A stretch of 64,000 nucleotides of DNA from CAYSNP01 sp050945855 (GCA_050945855.1 JBMNTS010000001.1:1-64000), one strand, 5' to 3'; shown: positions 32,790-42,213, counted from the first letter of the stretch. Notes: generated by a model from the letters alone, not told the origin. Made by a program: numbers and translations.

Positions 32790-34145
32790 TTAATCCGCGC
32801 TCTTGATTACCTGGTCCATGCTTTCTTCAAAGCGCACAAATTCGCCGTGCCAGTTGAATCTGACGGCAAACAGCGCGCCGTTGCGGTGCTTTTCCACGTT
32901 AAGTATTACGGGACTGGTCTTGTCGTCCTCATCTTCCCTTGTCAAAAACGCGACTATGTCCGCGTCCTGCTCTATTGCGCCCGAAGCGCGCAAATCGCTT
33001 AGCTTGGGGGACTTGTCCTTGCGGTTTTCTATGCCGCGCGACATCTGGGATATAGCGATAACGGGCACGTCAAGCTCCCTTGCTATGACCTTCATCATTC
33101 TGCTTATATCGCTTATTTCCTGCTCCTGAGTTTCGTTTTGCTTTTTCCTTTCTCCCGTCATAAGCTGCAGATAGTCCACGATAATTAAATCCAGCCCTCC
33201 GACAACGCTTGCCAGCCTGCGGCATTTTGCCAGAATTTCGCCCGCCTTGACCATGGAGCCGTCATCTATGTAAACCTGGGATTCGGTAATCTTTTGGTGC
33301 GCTTTCCAAAGTTTGCCCATGCCCTCCTGCATAATCTCTCCTTTGGAGATAGCTTCCATTTCTATCCCGCCTATATTGGAGATTATCCTTTGGGCAAGCT
33401 GAATTGCGGGCATTTCCAAAGAAAAAATCGCTATATTCTTTTTGGCTTCGCTTTTAATTATATTAGCGACAAAGTTTAAGGCTAAGGTGGTTTTACCCAC
33501 GGAAGGTCTTGCCGCGAGAATTATTAAATCCCCCCTTTGCAGACCGTTGGTCATTCTGTCAACGATTTTAAAGCCTGTCTGCAATCCGCGGTAAGCGAAT
33601 TTGTCCTTTACCATTTCGCTTAGCTTGTTCATCAGCGCGGAGCTTGCCTTTTCGATATGCTCCAAATCTTTTTTGGTATGCGATTTGCCTATCTCGTAAA
33701 TAAGTTTTTCCGCGGTTTGCAATACCGAGTCCGCGTCCGGGGAAGAATATGCCTGCTTGATAATTTCGTTGCAGGAAGCAATAAGTCTGCGCAGGGTATA
33801 ATCCCGCCTTAATATGTGTATGTACTCCGAGTAAAGGGCGCTGGATACCAGATTGTCCGCAAGCGAAGTCAGATATTCCAGAGTGTTTTCATTGGCCTTT
33901 TGAGTGCGTTCCAGCAAGTCGTTGACCGTGACAAGGTCGATATTGCCGCCCTTTTTCTTTATGCTCAGCATTGCGGAAAAAACAGAGCGGTTGATATCGT
34001 TGTAAAAAATTTCCTCGTCAAGTCCCTCGATTACGCTGTCCGCGACATATTTGTCTATCAGAAAGCAGCCTAAAAGAGATTTCTCCGCATCGTAATTGTT
34101 AGGTAATTGCTTGATATCTCTTATCGCTTGTATTTCTTCTGCCAT
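32790..34145 (-). CDS. dnaB: Replicative DNA helicase
   Basis: The ring helicase of the replication fork. I take ATG 34145 (451 residues), which overlaps the previous stop as TAATG and follows AAGGA; the frame extends to 34232 but that part lies in the preceding gene. The N-terminal helical domain starts at LPNNYDAEKSLLGCFL; the RecA-like domain has Walker A ARPSVGKTTLAL, the DnaB motif VDYLQLM, and the arginine-finger region near the C-terminus (EKHRNG). Most Clostridia have dnaB near rplI; here it follows pepF and an unknown membrane protein. Confidence 0.97.
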   Translation of the reverse strand: MAEEIQAIRDIKQLPNNYDAEKSLLGCFLIDKYVADSVIEGLDEEIFYNDINRSVFSAMLSIKKKGGNIDLVTVNDLLERTQKANENTLEYLTSLADNLVSSALYSEYIHILRRDYTLRRLIASCNEIIKQAYSSPDADSVLQTAEKLIYEIGKSHTKKDLEHIEKASSALMNKLSEMVKDKFAYRGLQTGFKIVDRMTNGLQRGDLIILAARPSVGKTTLALNFVANIIKSEAKKNIAIFSLEMPAIQLAQRIISNIGGIEMEAISKGEIMQEGMGKLWKAHQKITESQVYIDDGSMVKAGEILAKCRRLASVVGGLDLIIVDYLQLMTGERKKQNETQEQEISDISRMMKVIARELDVPVIAISQMSRGIENRKDKSPKLSDLRASGAIEQDADIVAFLTREDEDDKTSPVILNVEKHRNGALFAVRFNWHGEFVRFEESMDQVIKSAD

Positions 34146-34951
34146 TATTGCATCCTTTTCCTTTTTGCCAACGCTATCATAAGCGGGATAAACGCCACCG
34201 CAAAGCCCGCAAGCGCGGCGCCCGCGTACCATATTTCCGTATTGGGTATACGCCTTGTTATCTCCAGCGCGTCGGAGTTGTTGTTGATATCCATCAATAT
34301 CTGATGATAGTAAATCGCTTCTTCCTCGGAAAAATACTTTTCCGTCGCGGTGGAATCCAGAACCTCGTTGGAATACGGAGTGCCCAAAGCATACTCAAAC
34401 AAAACGTTCTCCAGTCCGATGCCGTAATCCTGCAGCCTGTTAAGCGTGTATCCTATTATGTTTTCCTCCTCCAATATATCCGGCGTCATATCTTTAAAGA
34501 TGTTATCGCTTTCGTAAGTAACGTAACTGTACAGCAAGCCCTTTTCTGACACAGTCATAACCCTGTCATCCTCTTCCACGCTGTAACCGTCTATGCCATT
34601 GGCTATATAGTAATCGGTATATGAATCAAAGGTCAACTCCGCCGTAAGTTCATTCTCCGTCCACGCGATTTCATATCCCATGGAAGAAAACGCTTGCGCG
34701 ATATCTCCCAAAGGCTCCGCGATTTGGCTGTCGGGATTCTGCACCAAGGCAAGATAGGCGGGAGTGGCAATATAGTCCTCGTCCAGCGATATCTTGAACC
34801 GAAAGACCGGGCTGTTGTTGAGAGTGGTAATATTGGCAAAAGAAAATTTGGCGTAATACACCCCCTCCAATTCCTCCTCTTGGGCATACGCCGCGCCTGT
34901 AAGCGGAATAAAAAGGACAAAAATCAATAAGAATAAAAAGGCTTTTTTCAT
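34145..34951 (-). CDS. Unrecognised exported protein with C-terminal membrane anchor
   Basis: I do not recognise the family. The 268 residues show a signal peptide (KKAFLFLLIFVLFIPLTGAAYA, cleavage near 23), an acidic extracytoplasmic domain of about 210 residues, and one C-terminal helix (AGAALAGFAVAFIPLMIALA) followed by the positive stop-transfer KRKRMQ. The whole plan is a type I membrane protein facing outward. It is tightly packed between pepF (four-base overlap) and dnaB (overlapping stop/start), so it is co-transcribed with both. No catalytic motif is visible. The topology resembles TPM-domain or carbohydrate-binding surface proteins, but I see no motif to choose between them. Confidence 0.7.
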   Translation of the reverse strand: MKKAFLFLLIFVLFIPLTGAAYAQEEELEGVYYAKFSFANITTLNNSPVFRFKISLDEDYIATPAYLALVQNPDSQIAEPLGDIAQAFSSMGYEIAWTENELTAELTFDSYTDYYIANGIDGYSVEEDDRVMTVSEKGLLYSYVTYESDNIFKDMTPDILEEENIIGYTLNRLQDYGIGLENVLFEYALGTPYSNEVLDSTATEKYFSEEEAIYYHQILMDINNNSDALEITRRIPNTEIWYAGAALAGFAVAFIPLMIALAKRKRMQ

Positions 34952-36720
34952 AATTCCTCCCTCAATTTTGCCAATGCGTCCTCAAATTCCGCAAAAGCAT
35001 TTTCAAACACTTTATTCTGGGTAAGGTCAATCCCTACTATTTTTAATATTTCCAGAGGGTCCATGCTTCCGCCGGCAGATAAAAATCTGCGGTATTTCTC
35101 CCCCACCTCTCCGCTTTTGTCCGAAAAAATTTCTCTTGCTATGCTTACCGCGCTGATTAGACCCGTTGCGTACTTATAAACATAAAATGCGGTGTAAAAA
35201 TGCGGTATTCTTGTCCATTCGTATTTTATATAGTCGTCATATACGGGCGCGGACCCGTAGTATTGCTTGTTGAGATTGAAATAAAACTCGTTGAGTTTGT
35301 CTTTGGTTACGGGTTCGCCCTTCTCCACGCTCTCGTGAGCGAATTTTTCAAATTCAGCAAACTTCGTTTGTCTGAAAACGGTGGTGCGGAACATATCCAG
35401 ATAGTAGCTTAACAGAAACTTTTTATCCTCGCCCTGCGCGCCTTCCAGCAAATACTTCAACAGCAGCGTTTCGTTGACCGTGCTGGCGATTTCCGCAAGA
35501 AAAATCTCATACCCCGCCTTTTCGTAGCACTGGCTTTGGTTGGAATAATAAGAATGCATGGCATGCCCCAACTCGTGCGCTATGGTAAAAACGTCGTGAG
35601 CGGTCTTTTTGTAATTGAGCAATACGTAAGGATGAACGTCATAGCTTGACCATGAATACGCCCCGCTCCTCTTATTGACAGTCTCCTCGACATCTATCCA
35701 CCCTTCCGAATATGCCCGCTCCAGCACCCTGCAGTAATCTTCGCCAAGCGGCGCTAGCGCCTGCTTAACCAGGGCAAAAGCCTCGTCATAATCCAAGTGC
35801 AGCTTAGCTTCCTTGCTGATGGGCAGATACATATCGTACATGTGGTAATTTTTCAGCCCCAACGCCTCTTTTCTGAGAGCGATATATTCGTGCAGCTTGG
35901 GCAGATTGGCTTTGACGTTGTTTATCAGATTGTCATATACTTTGGTATCTATTACCTCGGTATACAATGCCTGGTGCATAGCGGAAGCGTAGCCTCGCAC
36001 CTTAGCCTGCATGCAATTCTTTTTCACATTGCCCGCATAAATAGCGGTAAGGGTATTGACCATACCTTCAAACGCCTTATACATTGATTTGAAAGCGTCC
36101 CTGCGCACACGCTGAGAAGGATTCTGCATCAGCTCGGCGTAATTGCCGTGGCTCATTTTTATTTTGCTGCCCTCTTCGTCCTTTACGTCCGAAAATTTTA
36201 TGTCCGCGTTGTTAAACATGGAAAAAATATTCTTAAATTCCACGCTGAAAGAGTGCATAGCCGCCAATAGCTTTTCTTCGGAATAGGATAAAATATGTTT
36301 TTTGTTTCTGATTACCGAAAGGAGCACACGGTCAAAATCGGCAAATTCCGGTTTTTGACGCAATGACTGCAATTCCTGCTCGCTGAAAGCCGCCAATTCC
36401 ACATTGATAAAGGAAATTGCCTGATAGTAATCCACCATCAGCATTTTTATCCTTTCCGCTCTTTGCTGGCTTTGCGGCAAAGCGGTATTCTCATCTAATT
36501 TGAGAAAGGTATACATATACACTCTTTCCAGAATGCGGCTGATTTCGGACTGTTTTTTCAAGCAGGCAAGCGCGTTATCCAAAGTAAGCTTGCCTTCCCA
36601 TTCCTTCAGACTGTTTAGCCCTTCCATAATCTCGGCAAAAAGCCTCTCATAATGCGCTTCGTCGCTGATAAGAGGTTTTAAGTCCCATTTTCTGTTCTCT
36701 TTAACCTGATTCCTTTCCAA
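34948..36720 (-). CDS. pepF: Oligoendopeptidase F
   Basis: M3-family zinc metallopeptidase that cleaves short peptides in the cytoplasm. The zinc motif is in TIAHELGHAMHSYYS (HExxH) with the third ligand Glu in IFLAEIASTVNE. I choose TTG 36720 (590 residues, normal), preceded by GGGTGGAG, because the promoter -10 at 36751-36756 lies downstream of the alternative ATG at 36762 and would exclude it. The protein then opens with LERNQVKENRKWDLKPL, the usual start for the family. It heads the pepF-unknown-dnaB run. Confidence 0.92.
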   Translation of the reverse strand: MERNQVKENRKWDLKPLISDEAHYERLFAEIMEGLNSLKEWEGKLTLDNALACLKKQSEISRILERVYMYTFLKLDENTALPQSQQRAERIKMLMVDYYQAISFINVELAAFSEQELQSLRQKPEFADFDRVLLSVIRNKKHILSYSEEKLLAAMHSFSVEFKNIFSMFNNADIKFSDVKDEEGSKIKMSHGNYAELMQNPSQRVRRDAFKSMYKAFEGMVNTLTAIYAGNVKKNCMQAKVRGYASAMHQALYTEVIDTKVYDNLINNVKANLPKLHEYIALRKEALGLKNYHMYDMYLPISKEAKLHLDYDEAFALVKQALAPLGEDYCRVLERAYSEGWIDVEETVNKRSGAYSWSSYDVHPYVLLNYKKTAHDVFTIAHELGHAMHSYYSNQSQCYEKAGYEIFLAEIASTVNETLLLKYLLEGAQGEDKKFLLSYYLDMFRTTVFRQTKFAEFEKFAHESVEKGEPVTKDKLNEFYFNLNKQYYGSAPVYDDYIKYEWTRIPHFYTAFYVYKYATGLISAVSIAREIFSDKSGEVGEKYRRFLSAGGSMDPLEILKIVGIDLTQNKVFENAFAEFEDALAKLREEL

Positions 36721-36750
36721 TGCTCCACCCTTTATGCTTGCGTTATTTCC

Positions 36751-36779
36751 ATAATACACCATTCTATATCAATAGTCAA
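36751..36779 (-). promoter_or_regulatory. SigA-type promoter for pepF
   Basis: On the minus strand TTGACT (36779-36774) and TATTAT (36756-36751) are 17 bases apart. Predicted transcription starts near 36744, past the ATG at 36762 and before the TTG start at 36720. Confidence 0.7.
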
Positions 36780-36780
36780 T

Positions 36781-36815
36781 AAAAGCAAAAGCGCCTGAAC
36801 TGCTTTGGGCGCTTT
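36781..36815 (-). terminator. Terminator after the rnj-to-membrane-protein run
   Basis: On the minus strand AAAGCGCC (36815-36808) pairs with GGCGCTTT (36795-36788) around a 12-base loop, followed by TGCTTTT. It lies about 40 bases past the stop at 36853. Confidence 0.7.
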
Positions 36816-36852
36816 ATTTCTTGTTTTGGGGTAAAACGGATATTTATTATAC

Positions 36853-37461
36853 TTAATCTTCTAATCTGCCCATTTCAAAATAATAGCTCATTCTGCCGGG
36901 CTTTGTCTGAACGGAAGCAAGCATGCCGTAGGAGACCACGCCTATACCGGCGGCAAGCGCTGCCCACTCAAATCCCGCGTTGAGATTTACCGTTGTGCCT
37001 ATCTGGAGGACTACCGAAACCAGCATAATGGCAATTGCGGAACTGATAAAAGCATACTTCGCGTTTTTAGTAAAGGCCAAAGCCGCGAGCCCCGCGAAAA
37101 TCGCGTAAACAAAGTTCAAATCGCCAAAAAAAGCGTTGCCGAACAGATTCGCAAGCGCGATACCACCGTATATTATACCCGCCAATATAATGGAAATCAG
37201 AAAGGCGATCCCTCTGTTGGAAGGCTTGCCTTTAAATAAGAAAGCATAAAAGCAATAGCCGTAAAATAAGATTACCCCGACCCTGAAAGATACTATACCG
37301 GCTATTGTTACAGTGGGAATGAAATTCAGCAGGACAACAAGAGCTAATAAGATAAAAGCAGCTATTGACCCCATTCTGAAGTCTTTGAGCGCCCTTGAGG
37401 ATAGCCCGAGAAGTACTAATACCGCCAAAACTATTAATGTTACTAAACTAACAATCGTCAT
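36853..37461 (-). CDS. Multi-pass membrane protein, possibly DUF1614-like
   Basis: A 202-residue, very hydrophobic protein with about six predicted membrane helices (for example 5-22, 32-50, 57-75, 84-106, 116-132, 138-155) and a short tail ending in YFEMGRLED. The layout, with a first helix rich in Leu/Val, a short charged loop and then a glycine-containing helix, reminds me of DUF1614 membrane proteins of Firmicutes, but I cannot confirm this by eye and the function of that family is unknown. It is the last gene before a terminator, 55 bases after bioY. Confidence 0.55.
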   Translation of the reverse strand: MTIVSLVTLIVLAVLVLLGLSSRALKDFRMGSIAAFILLALVVLLNFIPTVTIAGIVSFRVGVILFYGYCFYAFLFKGKPSNRGIAFLISIILAGIIYGGIALANLFGNAFFGDLNFVYAIFAGLAALAFTKNAKYAFISSAIAIMLVSVVLQIGTTVNLNAGFEWAALAAGIGVVSYGMLASVQTKPGRMSYYFEMGRLED

Positions 37462-37516
37462 AAAATTACCTCACTTATTATTTAACTTGTGAAGCTTGTC
37501 GGGTTTTATGCAATCG

Positions 37517-38059
37517 TCAGAAATTTTTTAATTTGGAAGGCAAATAACGATAAATCAAAAGGGCGGAAAACGCCTTGAGCGCTTCCGCGGGGATAAAGGG
37601 GAGGACGAGCAAACTAAACAGCTTGCCGATTTCCTGCGTTGCTCCCTGTACTTTTGTCACTATTACGTAATAATATAGCATGCCGAAAACAAGCTGGGGA
37701 ATAATGCCCGCCGCCATTGCTAGAATGCCGCTTTTGGCTTTGAGCGCGCTTATTGTATACGCCATTAGGGGCAAATATATAATATATCCGAAAGTATGAT
37801 AAAGCGCATAGGAAAAACCGCCGCCCGCCGTAAAAACAGGCAAGCCCGCAAGCCCTAAGAAAACATAGAGCGCCTGTGATACAACCGCCTCCCTGCGCGG
37901 GAGCAGCAAGCCCGCAATCATACACGCCAGCGTCTGCAGGGTAAAGGGTACGATAAAGGCTATCCTTACAAAAGAAAGCCCTACGGTTACGGCGGTCATA
38001 AGCCCTATGCGGGCAAGAGCTTTGGTGTCAATCGCCGGCGTTTTCATTGTCGGGGTCAT
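37517..38059 (-). CDS. bioY: Biotin transporter BioY (ECF S component)
   Basis: A 180-residue membrane protein of the BioY family, the substrate-binding component of biotin ECF transporters. It shows the characteristic LGLAGLPVFTAGGG segment, preceded by FTLQTLACMIAGLLLPRREA, and about six membrane helices. It works with the energy-coupling EcfAAT module, which is not in this window. The start at ATG 38059 lies inside the end of the glycosyltransferase-like gene; ATG 38047 is an alternative. The organism therefore probably imports biotin. Confidence 0.9.
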   Translation of the reverse strand: MTPTMKTPAIDTKALARIGLMTAVTVGLSFVRIAFIVPFTLQTLACMIAGLLLPRREAVVSQALYVFLGLAGLPVFTAGGGFSYALYHTFGYIIYLPLMAYTISALKAKSGILAMAAGIIPQLVFGMLYYYVIVTKVQGATQEIGKLFSLLVLPFIPAEALKAFSALLIYRYLPSKLKNF

Positions 38060-39215
38060 TTGCTTCTTTGCCGTTTATGATTTCAAGCAGGATTTCGTTA
38101 AGGCGGCTTTGCGGCTCCGCGGCCTTTGCCGCCCTGATATGGTTTAATCTGTCGTCGTATTTTTTGTTATCCTCGATAAAATGCAGGATGTTGCGCTTTA
38201 ACTGCGCGATGTCTTTGCAGGGCACAATTATGTCGTACCCTAAATAGTCTTGCGTGTGCCGCTCTTCCGTGCCTGTGGCAAAAATACCGAACACAATCTT
38301 TTCCATATATATAATGGGGGCGATAACGGATGCCTGCGGCCTTGCTACCGCCATATCGCACAATCCTACCGCAACGGGGACATCCTCCTCCCCCACCACG
38401 CGTATCCAAGGCTTGTACAGCTCTTCCGCAAATCTTTCCAACCTTTGATTTTGTCCGCAGTATATGAGGATATTGACCTTGTCGCCCAATCCGATATCCG
38501 CAAGCACCTTTTTGAAGCGTTCGTCGCCCAGGGAGCCGGTATGAATAAATACGGAAGGCTTGTCATCCAACTCAAATTGCTTAAGCGCGTCCTCTCTTGA
38601 AAGCTGTTTTTCCGACGCGGGGCTTACGGGGACGGGAGAAGTAAAGATTTTCTCCTCATTTATGCCGTAAGCGATAAATTGTTGCTTGATATCGTAATTG
38701 TCCACGATAAGAAAATCCGCCTGCTTTACGGCAAATCTCTTATCGGGATAATATCCGTCTATCAATGCCCCCGCAATAAAGTGACCTTTGACATATTCGC
38801 GGTACGCGCACGCTCCCTTCAGCGCCTCCGGACTTAAGCACAATATTAGGTCGGGGTTGTAGCGCAAAATCGCGTTCTTAATCTTATTGTGCAGCGGCAT
38901 CTTTTTATAATAGGCAAGACTCTCTCTTTTGGGTAAAGGCAGTATGGACAGCGCGTTTCTGGCGGCGGAAGAAAGGACGTTTTGCGCCTTTTTCAAACCT
39001 ATATACTTGTTGAGAAATTCGTCGATAACCTGCTCAAATACCGAACTGAATCTGTCGCCGCATACGGTTATCGCGGCAAAGTCCTGCGTTGAGAGGCGTT
39101 CGCTTATAATATTACCGCACTCGCAGTCCTTGCGTAAATCCAGTATAAGGACGGTCTTTTTTTTGTCCGCTTGCTTTTTTTCCTGCTCAACGGCCTTACT
39201 TCTATTCCCTTCCAT
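38028..39215 (-). CDS. GT28/MGDG synthase-like glycosyltransferase-fold protein
   Basis: A 395-residue soluble protein whose plan matches the two Rossmann domains of the MurG/MGDG-synthase group: an N-terminal half with NPDLILCLSPE and an HFIAGALIDGYYPDKRF segment, then QADFLIVDNYDIKQQFIAYGI and TSPVPV, the usual linker pattern before the nucleotide-sugar-binding half (SVFIHTGSLGDERF, RVVGEEDVP, ARPQASVIAP). The canonical GGG loop is altered to HTGSLG, and I do not see the usual acceptor-side HxW motif, so activity and sugar are uncertain. It sits between a U32 protein and bioY, overlapping both. Confidence 0.55.
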   Translation of the reverse strand: MEGNRSKAVEQEKKQADKKKTVLILDLRKDCECGNIISERLSTQDFAAITVCGDRFSSVFEQVIDEFLNKYIGLKKAQNVLSSAARNALSILPLPKRESLAYYKKMPLHNKIKNAILRYNPDLILCLSPEALKGACAYREYVKGHFIAGALIDGYYPDKRFAVKQADFLIVDNYDIKQQFIAYGINEEKIFTSPVPVSPASEKQLSREDALKQFELDDKPSVFIHTGSLGDERFKKVLADIGLGDKVNILIYCGQNQRLERFAEELYKPWIRVVGEEDVPVAVGLCDMAVARPQASVIAPIIYMEKIVFGIFATGTEERHTQDYLGYDIIVPCKDIAQLKRNILHFIEDNKKYDDRLNHIRAAKAAEPQSRLNEILLEIINGKEANDPDNENAGD

Positions 39216-40422
39216 ATTTCTTTCTCCTCAACATATCCCTTTCCGCCGGTTTGAAAGGACAATTAATATACAACTCCTGACACACAAGCTTGCCTTCCTC
39301 CAACTGCTCTCCCTGCTCGGAATATATCTTTTCCACCTTAAACTCTCTATTGTGATATTCGGGGCGGGAGGACAGAATCTCCAGCCTGTCACCCACCGCA
39401 AAGCGGTTGCGCTGCCTTACCTTCAGCAGTTCCCTTTCTTCATCGCAACCTAATACTTCGGCTATATACTCATAAGCAGCGTCGGACACGCTTTGCGTGC
39501 CTTCGCCTTTTCCGCCTAAGTAAAAGCCGGGCGTATAATCGCGATGGCTTACCTTGCCAAGTTCGTTTTCTATATCGTTTGGTATACCTAATCCGGCGTA
39601 ATAGCTATCCAAAACCATACGGTAAGCCTTTGTGACTCCGCCTACGTAATATTCGGATTTCATGCGGCCTTCTATTTTAAAGCTGTCTACTCCCGCCTCA
39701 ATCAGTTTATCCAGAAAAGGAGCGGCGCATAAATCCCTGCTGCTCAATATATATGTGCCCCTGCCGTCCTCGCCTATTATTAAGGGCGTATCCTGTTTGC
39801 CTCTTTCGGTAAGCGTGTATTCCCATCTGCAGCATTGAACGCATTCGCCCTTGTTGGAATCTCTGTCCGAAAGGTAGTTGCTTAGCAGGCATCGTCCGCT
39901 GTAGCTTATGCACATAGCCCCGTGCGCGAACGCCTCCAATTCCGCGCTGTCGCCTATGCTCTCTTTGATTTCGGCAATTTCGGCAACGCTTAATTCCCGG
40001 GCAAGCACAACGCGGCTTACCCCTTCGCTTACCCAGAAAGCGGTGGCATATTTGTTAAGCGTGTTGGCCTGTGTGGAAAGGTGAATCTTTAATGCGGGCG
40101 CGACGCGCTTTACAAAAGCGATAACCCCGGGGTCGGATACAATAACGGCGTCCGCGTTGACGGATTGCAAAAAAACAAGGTAATCCCTCAAGGGGGCAAA
40201 ATCCGCGTTTCGGGCGAATATATTGACGGTAACGTATACCTTTTTGTTTTGAGAGTGAGTGTATTTTACCGCTTCGGCCAACTCCTCCAAGGTGAAGTTG
40301 TCCGCATAAGCGCGCAAGCCGAACTCTTTTCCCGCTAAATAAACCTCGTCCGCTCCGAAGTGCAAGGCGGTCTTTAGTTTGCTCATGCTTCCCGCAGGGC
40401 TTAAGAGTCGCGCTTTTTTCAT
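39202..40422 (-). CDS. Peptidase U32 family protein (tRNA/rRNA hydroxylation type)
   Basis: Members annotated as U32 peptidases are now tied to RNA modification: TrhP-type proteins make 5-hydroxyuridine in tRNA and RlhA makes 5-hydroxycytidine in 23S rRNA. The 406-residue protein has the TIM-barrel N-terminus LLSPAGSMSKLKTALHFGADEVYLAG, the signature EAFAHGAMCISYSGRCLLS, and further cysteines in GECVQCCRW that could form an iron-sulfur site with it. Only one U32 gene is present here, whereas Bacillus has the pair yrrN-yrrO. It overlaps the following gene by 14 bases and follows rnj by eight. Confidence 0.85.
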   Translation of the reverse strand: MKKARLLSPAGSMSKLKTALHFGADEVYLAGKEFGLRAYADNFTLEELAEAVKYTHSQNKKVYVTVNIFARNADFAPLRDYLVFLQSVNADAVIVSDPGVIAFVKRVAPALKIHLSTQANTLNKYATAFWVSEGVSRVVLARELSVAEIAEIKESIGDSAELEAFAHGAMCISYSGRCLLSNYLSDRDSNKGECVQCCRWEYTLTERGKQDTPLIIGEDGRGTYILSSRDLCAAPFLDKLIEAGVDSFKIEGRMKSEYYVGGVTKAYRMVLDSYYAGLGIPNDIENELGKVSHRDYTPGFYLGGKGEGTQSVSDAAYEYIAEVLGCDEERELLKVRQRNRFAVGDRLEILSSRPEYHNREFKVEKIYSEQGEQLEEGKLVCQELYINCPFKPAERDMLRRKKYGRE

Positions 40423-40429
40423 CCTTAAC

Positions 40430-42079
40430 CTAATCCTCTATTATTATAGGAATTATCATGGAATTCTTTTTCAGTCCCTTGTTTATTATTTTTGCCAATC
40501 CCTTGCGTAGACTGCGTTTTAATTCTGATAAATCTATATCCTTAAGGTCGTTGGAGGACACATAATTTGTTACATATTCCCGCATGGTGTCCTCAATCTG
40601 AGGATTGGTGCGTATGCCCCTTACGATGATATCGGGCGGAGAAATAAGAGCGGAGCGCGCGGCGTCAAGCTCGATTATCACAATAACCAAACCGTCCTCG
40701 CTAAGCAGCTTGCGGTCACGCAGAATCAGGTCGTAATCCTCGCTGCTGAAAGCGCCGTCCAGCATAATCTTGCCCGCCTGAACATTATTCTGCCTGCTCA
40801 GTCCGCCCGGTTCCACCCCGATTACGTTGCCTATCTCGGGGATAACTATATTGCTTTCGGGTATTCCCATTTCCATAGCCAAATCCGCGTGCTGCTTCAT
40901 GTGCCTGTATTCGCCGTGAACGGGGATAAAAAATTTGGGTCTGACCAAAGCCAGCATCATCTTTAGCTCTTCCTGGAAAGCGTGACCGGAGGCGTGCACC
41001 TCTTCCAGCGCTTTATATATCACGTTGGCGCCCTTACGGTAAAGATTGTTGATAACGGTGTATACGTATTTTTCGTTGCCGGGTATGGGAGACGCGCTCA
41101 TTATTATGGTATCCATACTCCCTATTTCCAGCTTTTTGAAATCGCCCTGACTCATGCGGGTAAGCGCGCTCATGGGCTCTCCCTGCGTGCCCGTGCTGAT
41201 AACGCACAGCCTGTCGTAAGGAACTTTGTCTATTTTGTCAATATCCACAAGATGACTTTCGTCTACCGTCAACTCCTTAAGACCTTTGGCAATCTCAGCG
41301 ATTTTTACCATGCTTCTGCCGCTGAAGGCTATTTTGCGGTCATATTTTATGGCGCAATCTATGATTTGCTGCACCCTGTGCACATTTGAGGCAAAGGTAG
41401 CCACGATAATTCTTCTGCCCTTGTTTTCCGCAAATATGTTATCCAGATTTCTGTAAACCTGACGTTCGGACATGCTTATGCCCGGCCTTTCCACATTGGT
41501 GCTGTCGGATAGTAGCAACAGCACGCCCGCTTTCCCTATACCCGCTATTCTGGTCAAATCAATAGGTTTGTTATCAATGGGAGTAAGGTCCATTTTAAAA
41601 TCGCTGGTATGAAAAATCACTCCTTTGGGAGTGTTGATGCAAAGCGCGAAAGAATTGGTTATTGAATGGTTTGTCTTAACAAACTCCACAGAAAAGCATC
41701 CCAAAGTAATGACATCGCCTTGCTGAACGGAATAAAGCTCCTTCGCTTCCATTTTATGTTCGGACAATTTGTAAGCAATAAGTCCCACCGCAAGTTTGCC
41801 CGCATAAATGGGGGCAGGCACGTCCTTTAACACATAAGGAAGCCCTCCGATATGGTCCTCGTGCCCGTGCGTAATTATATAAGCGCGCACTTTATCCTTA
41901 TTTTCAATAAGATATGAATAATCGGGTATTACGTAATCAATCCCCGGCATTTCCTCGGCGTTGGGAAAAGCAAGCCCCGCATCAATTACTATTATATCCC
42001 CGTTGTACTCTAAGGCGGTCATATTTTTACCGATTTCGCCTACGCCGCCCAAAAAAACCAATTTTACCTTTTTAGCCAT
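40430..42079 (-). CDS. rnj: Ribonuclease J
   Basis: Metallo-beta-lactamase/beta-CASP nuclease that combines 5'-3' exonuclease and endonuclease activity and directs mRNA decay in Firmicutes. The zinc motif THGHEDHIGGLPY is at about 72-84, HTSDFKMD follows, the beta-CASP domain is central, and FIPVHGEYRHMKQH carries a late metal-ligand His. 549 residues is typical of RNase J1/J2. It has its own promoter (42113-42141) and starts the run to 36853. One copy is visible, so J1 or J2 cannot be assigned. Confidence 0.95.
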   Translation of the reverse strand: MAKKVKLVFLGGVGEIGKNMTALEYNGDIIVIDAGLAFPNAEEMPGIDYVIPDYSYLIENKDKVRAYIITHGHEDHIGGLPYVLKDVPAPIYAGKLAVGLIAYKLSEHKMEAKELYSVQQGDVITLGCFSVEFVKTNHSITNSFALCINTPKGVIFHTSDFKMDLTPIDNKPIDLTRIAGIGKAGVLLLLSDSTNVERPGISMSERQVYRNLDNIFAENKGRRIIVATFASNVHRVQQIIDCAIKYDRKIAFSGRSMVKIAEIAKGLKELTVDESHLVDIDKIDKVPYDRLCVISTGTQGEPMSALTRMSQGDFKKLEIGSMDTIIMSASPIPGNEKYVYTVINNLYRKGANVIYKALEEVHASGHAFQEELKMMLALVRPKFFIPVHGEYRHMKQHADLAMEMGIPESNIVIPEIGNVIGVEPGGLSRQNNVQAGKIMLDGAFSSEDYDLILRDRKLLSEDGLVIVIIELDAARSALISPPDIIVRGIRTNPQIEDTMREYVTNYVSSNDLKDIDLSELKRSLRKGLAKIINKGLKKNSMIIPIIIED

Positions 42080-42112
42080 AAAACCTCGTAAATTTCTATC
42101 ATTCCATTATTA

Positions 42113-42141
42113 ATTATACACCAAAATTTAACATTTTTCAA
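42113..42141 (-). promoter_or_regulatory. SigA-type promoter for rnj
   Basis: On the minus strand TTGAAA (42141-42136) and TATAAT (42118-42113) are 17 bases apart, with an ACGAGG ribosome site before ATG 42079. Confidence 0.75.
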
Positions 42142-42213
42142 TTAATCAGGGATAGAAGAAAGTTAATTTACATAATAATCCAATTATTACTTACAATAAG
42201 GTCGGAGGTAAAT

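Noticed and set aside
42168..42200. Promoter for the nucleotidyltransferase gene (TTTACA and TACAAT)
   Set aside because: The spacer is 19 bases and both boxes are weak, so I did not list it.
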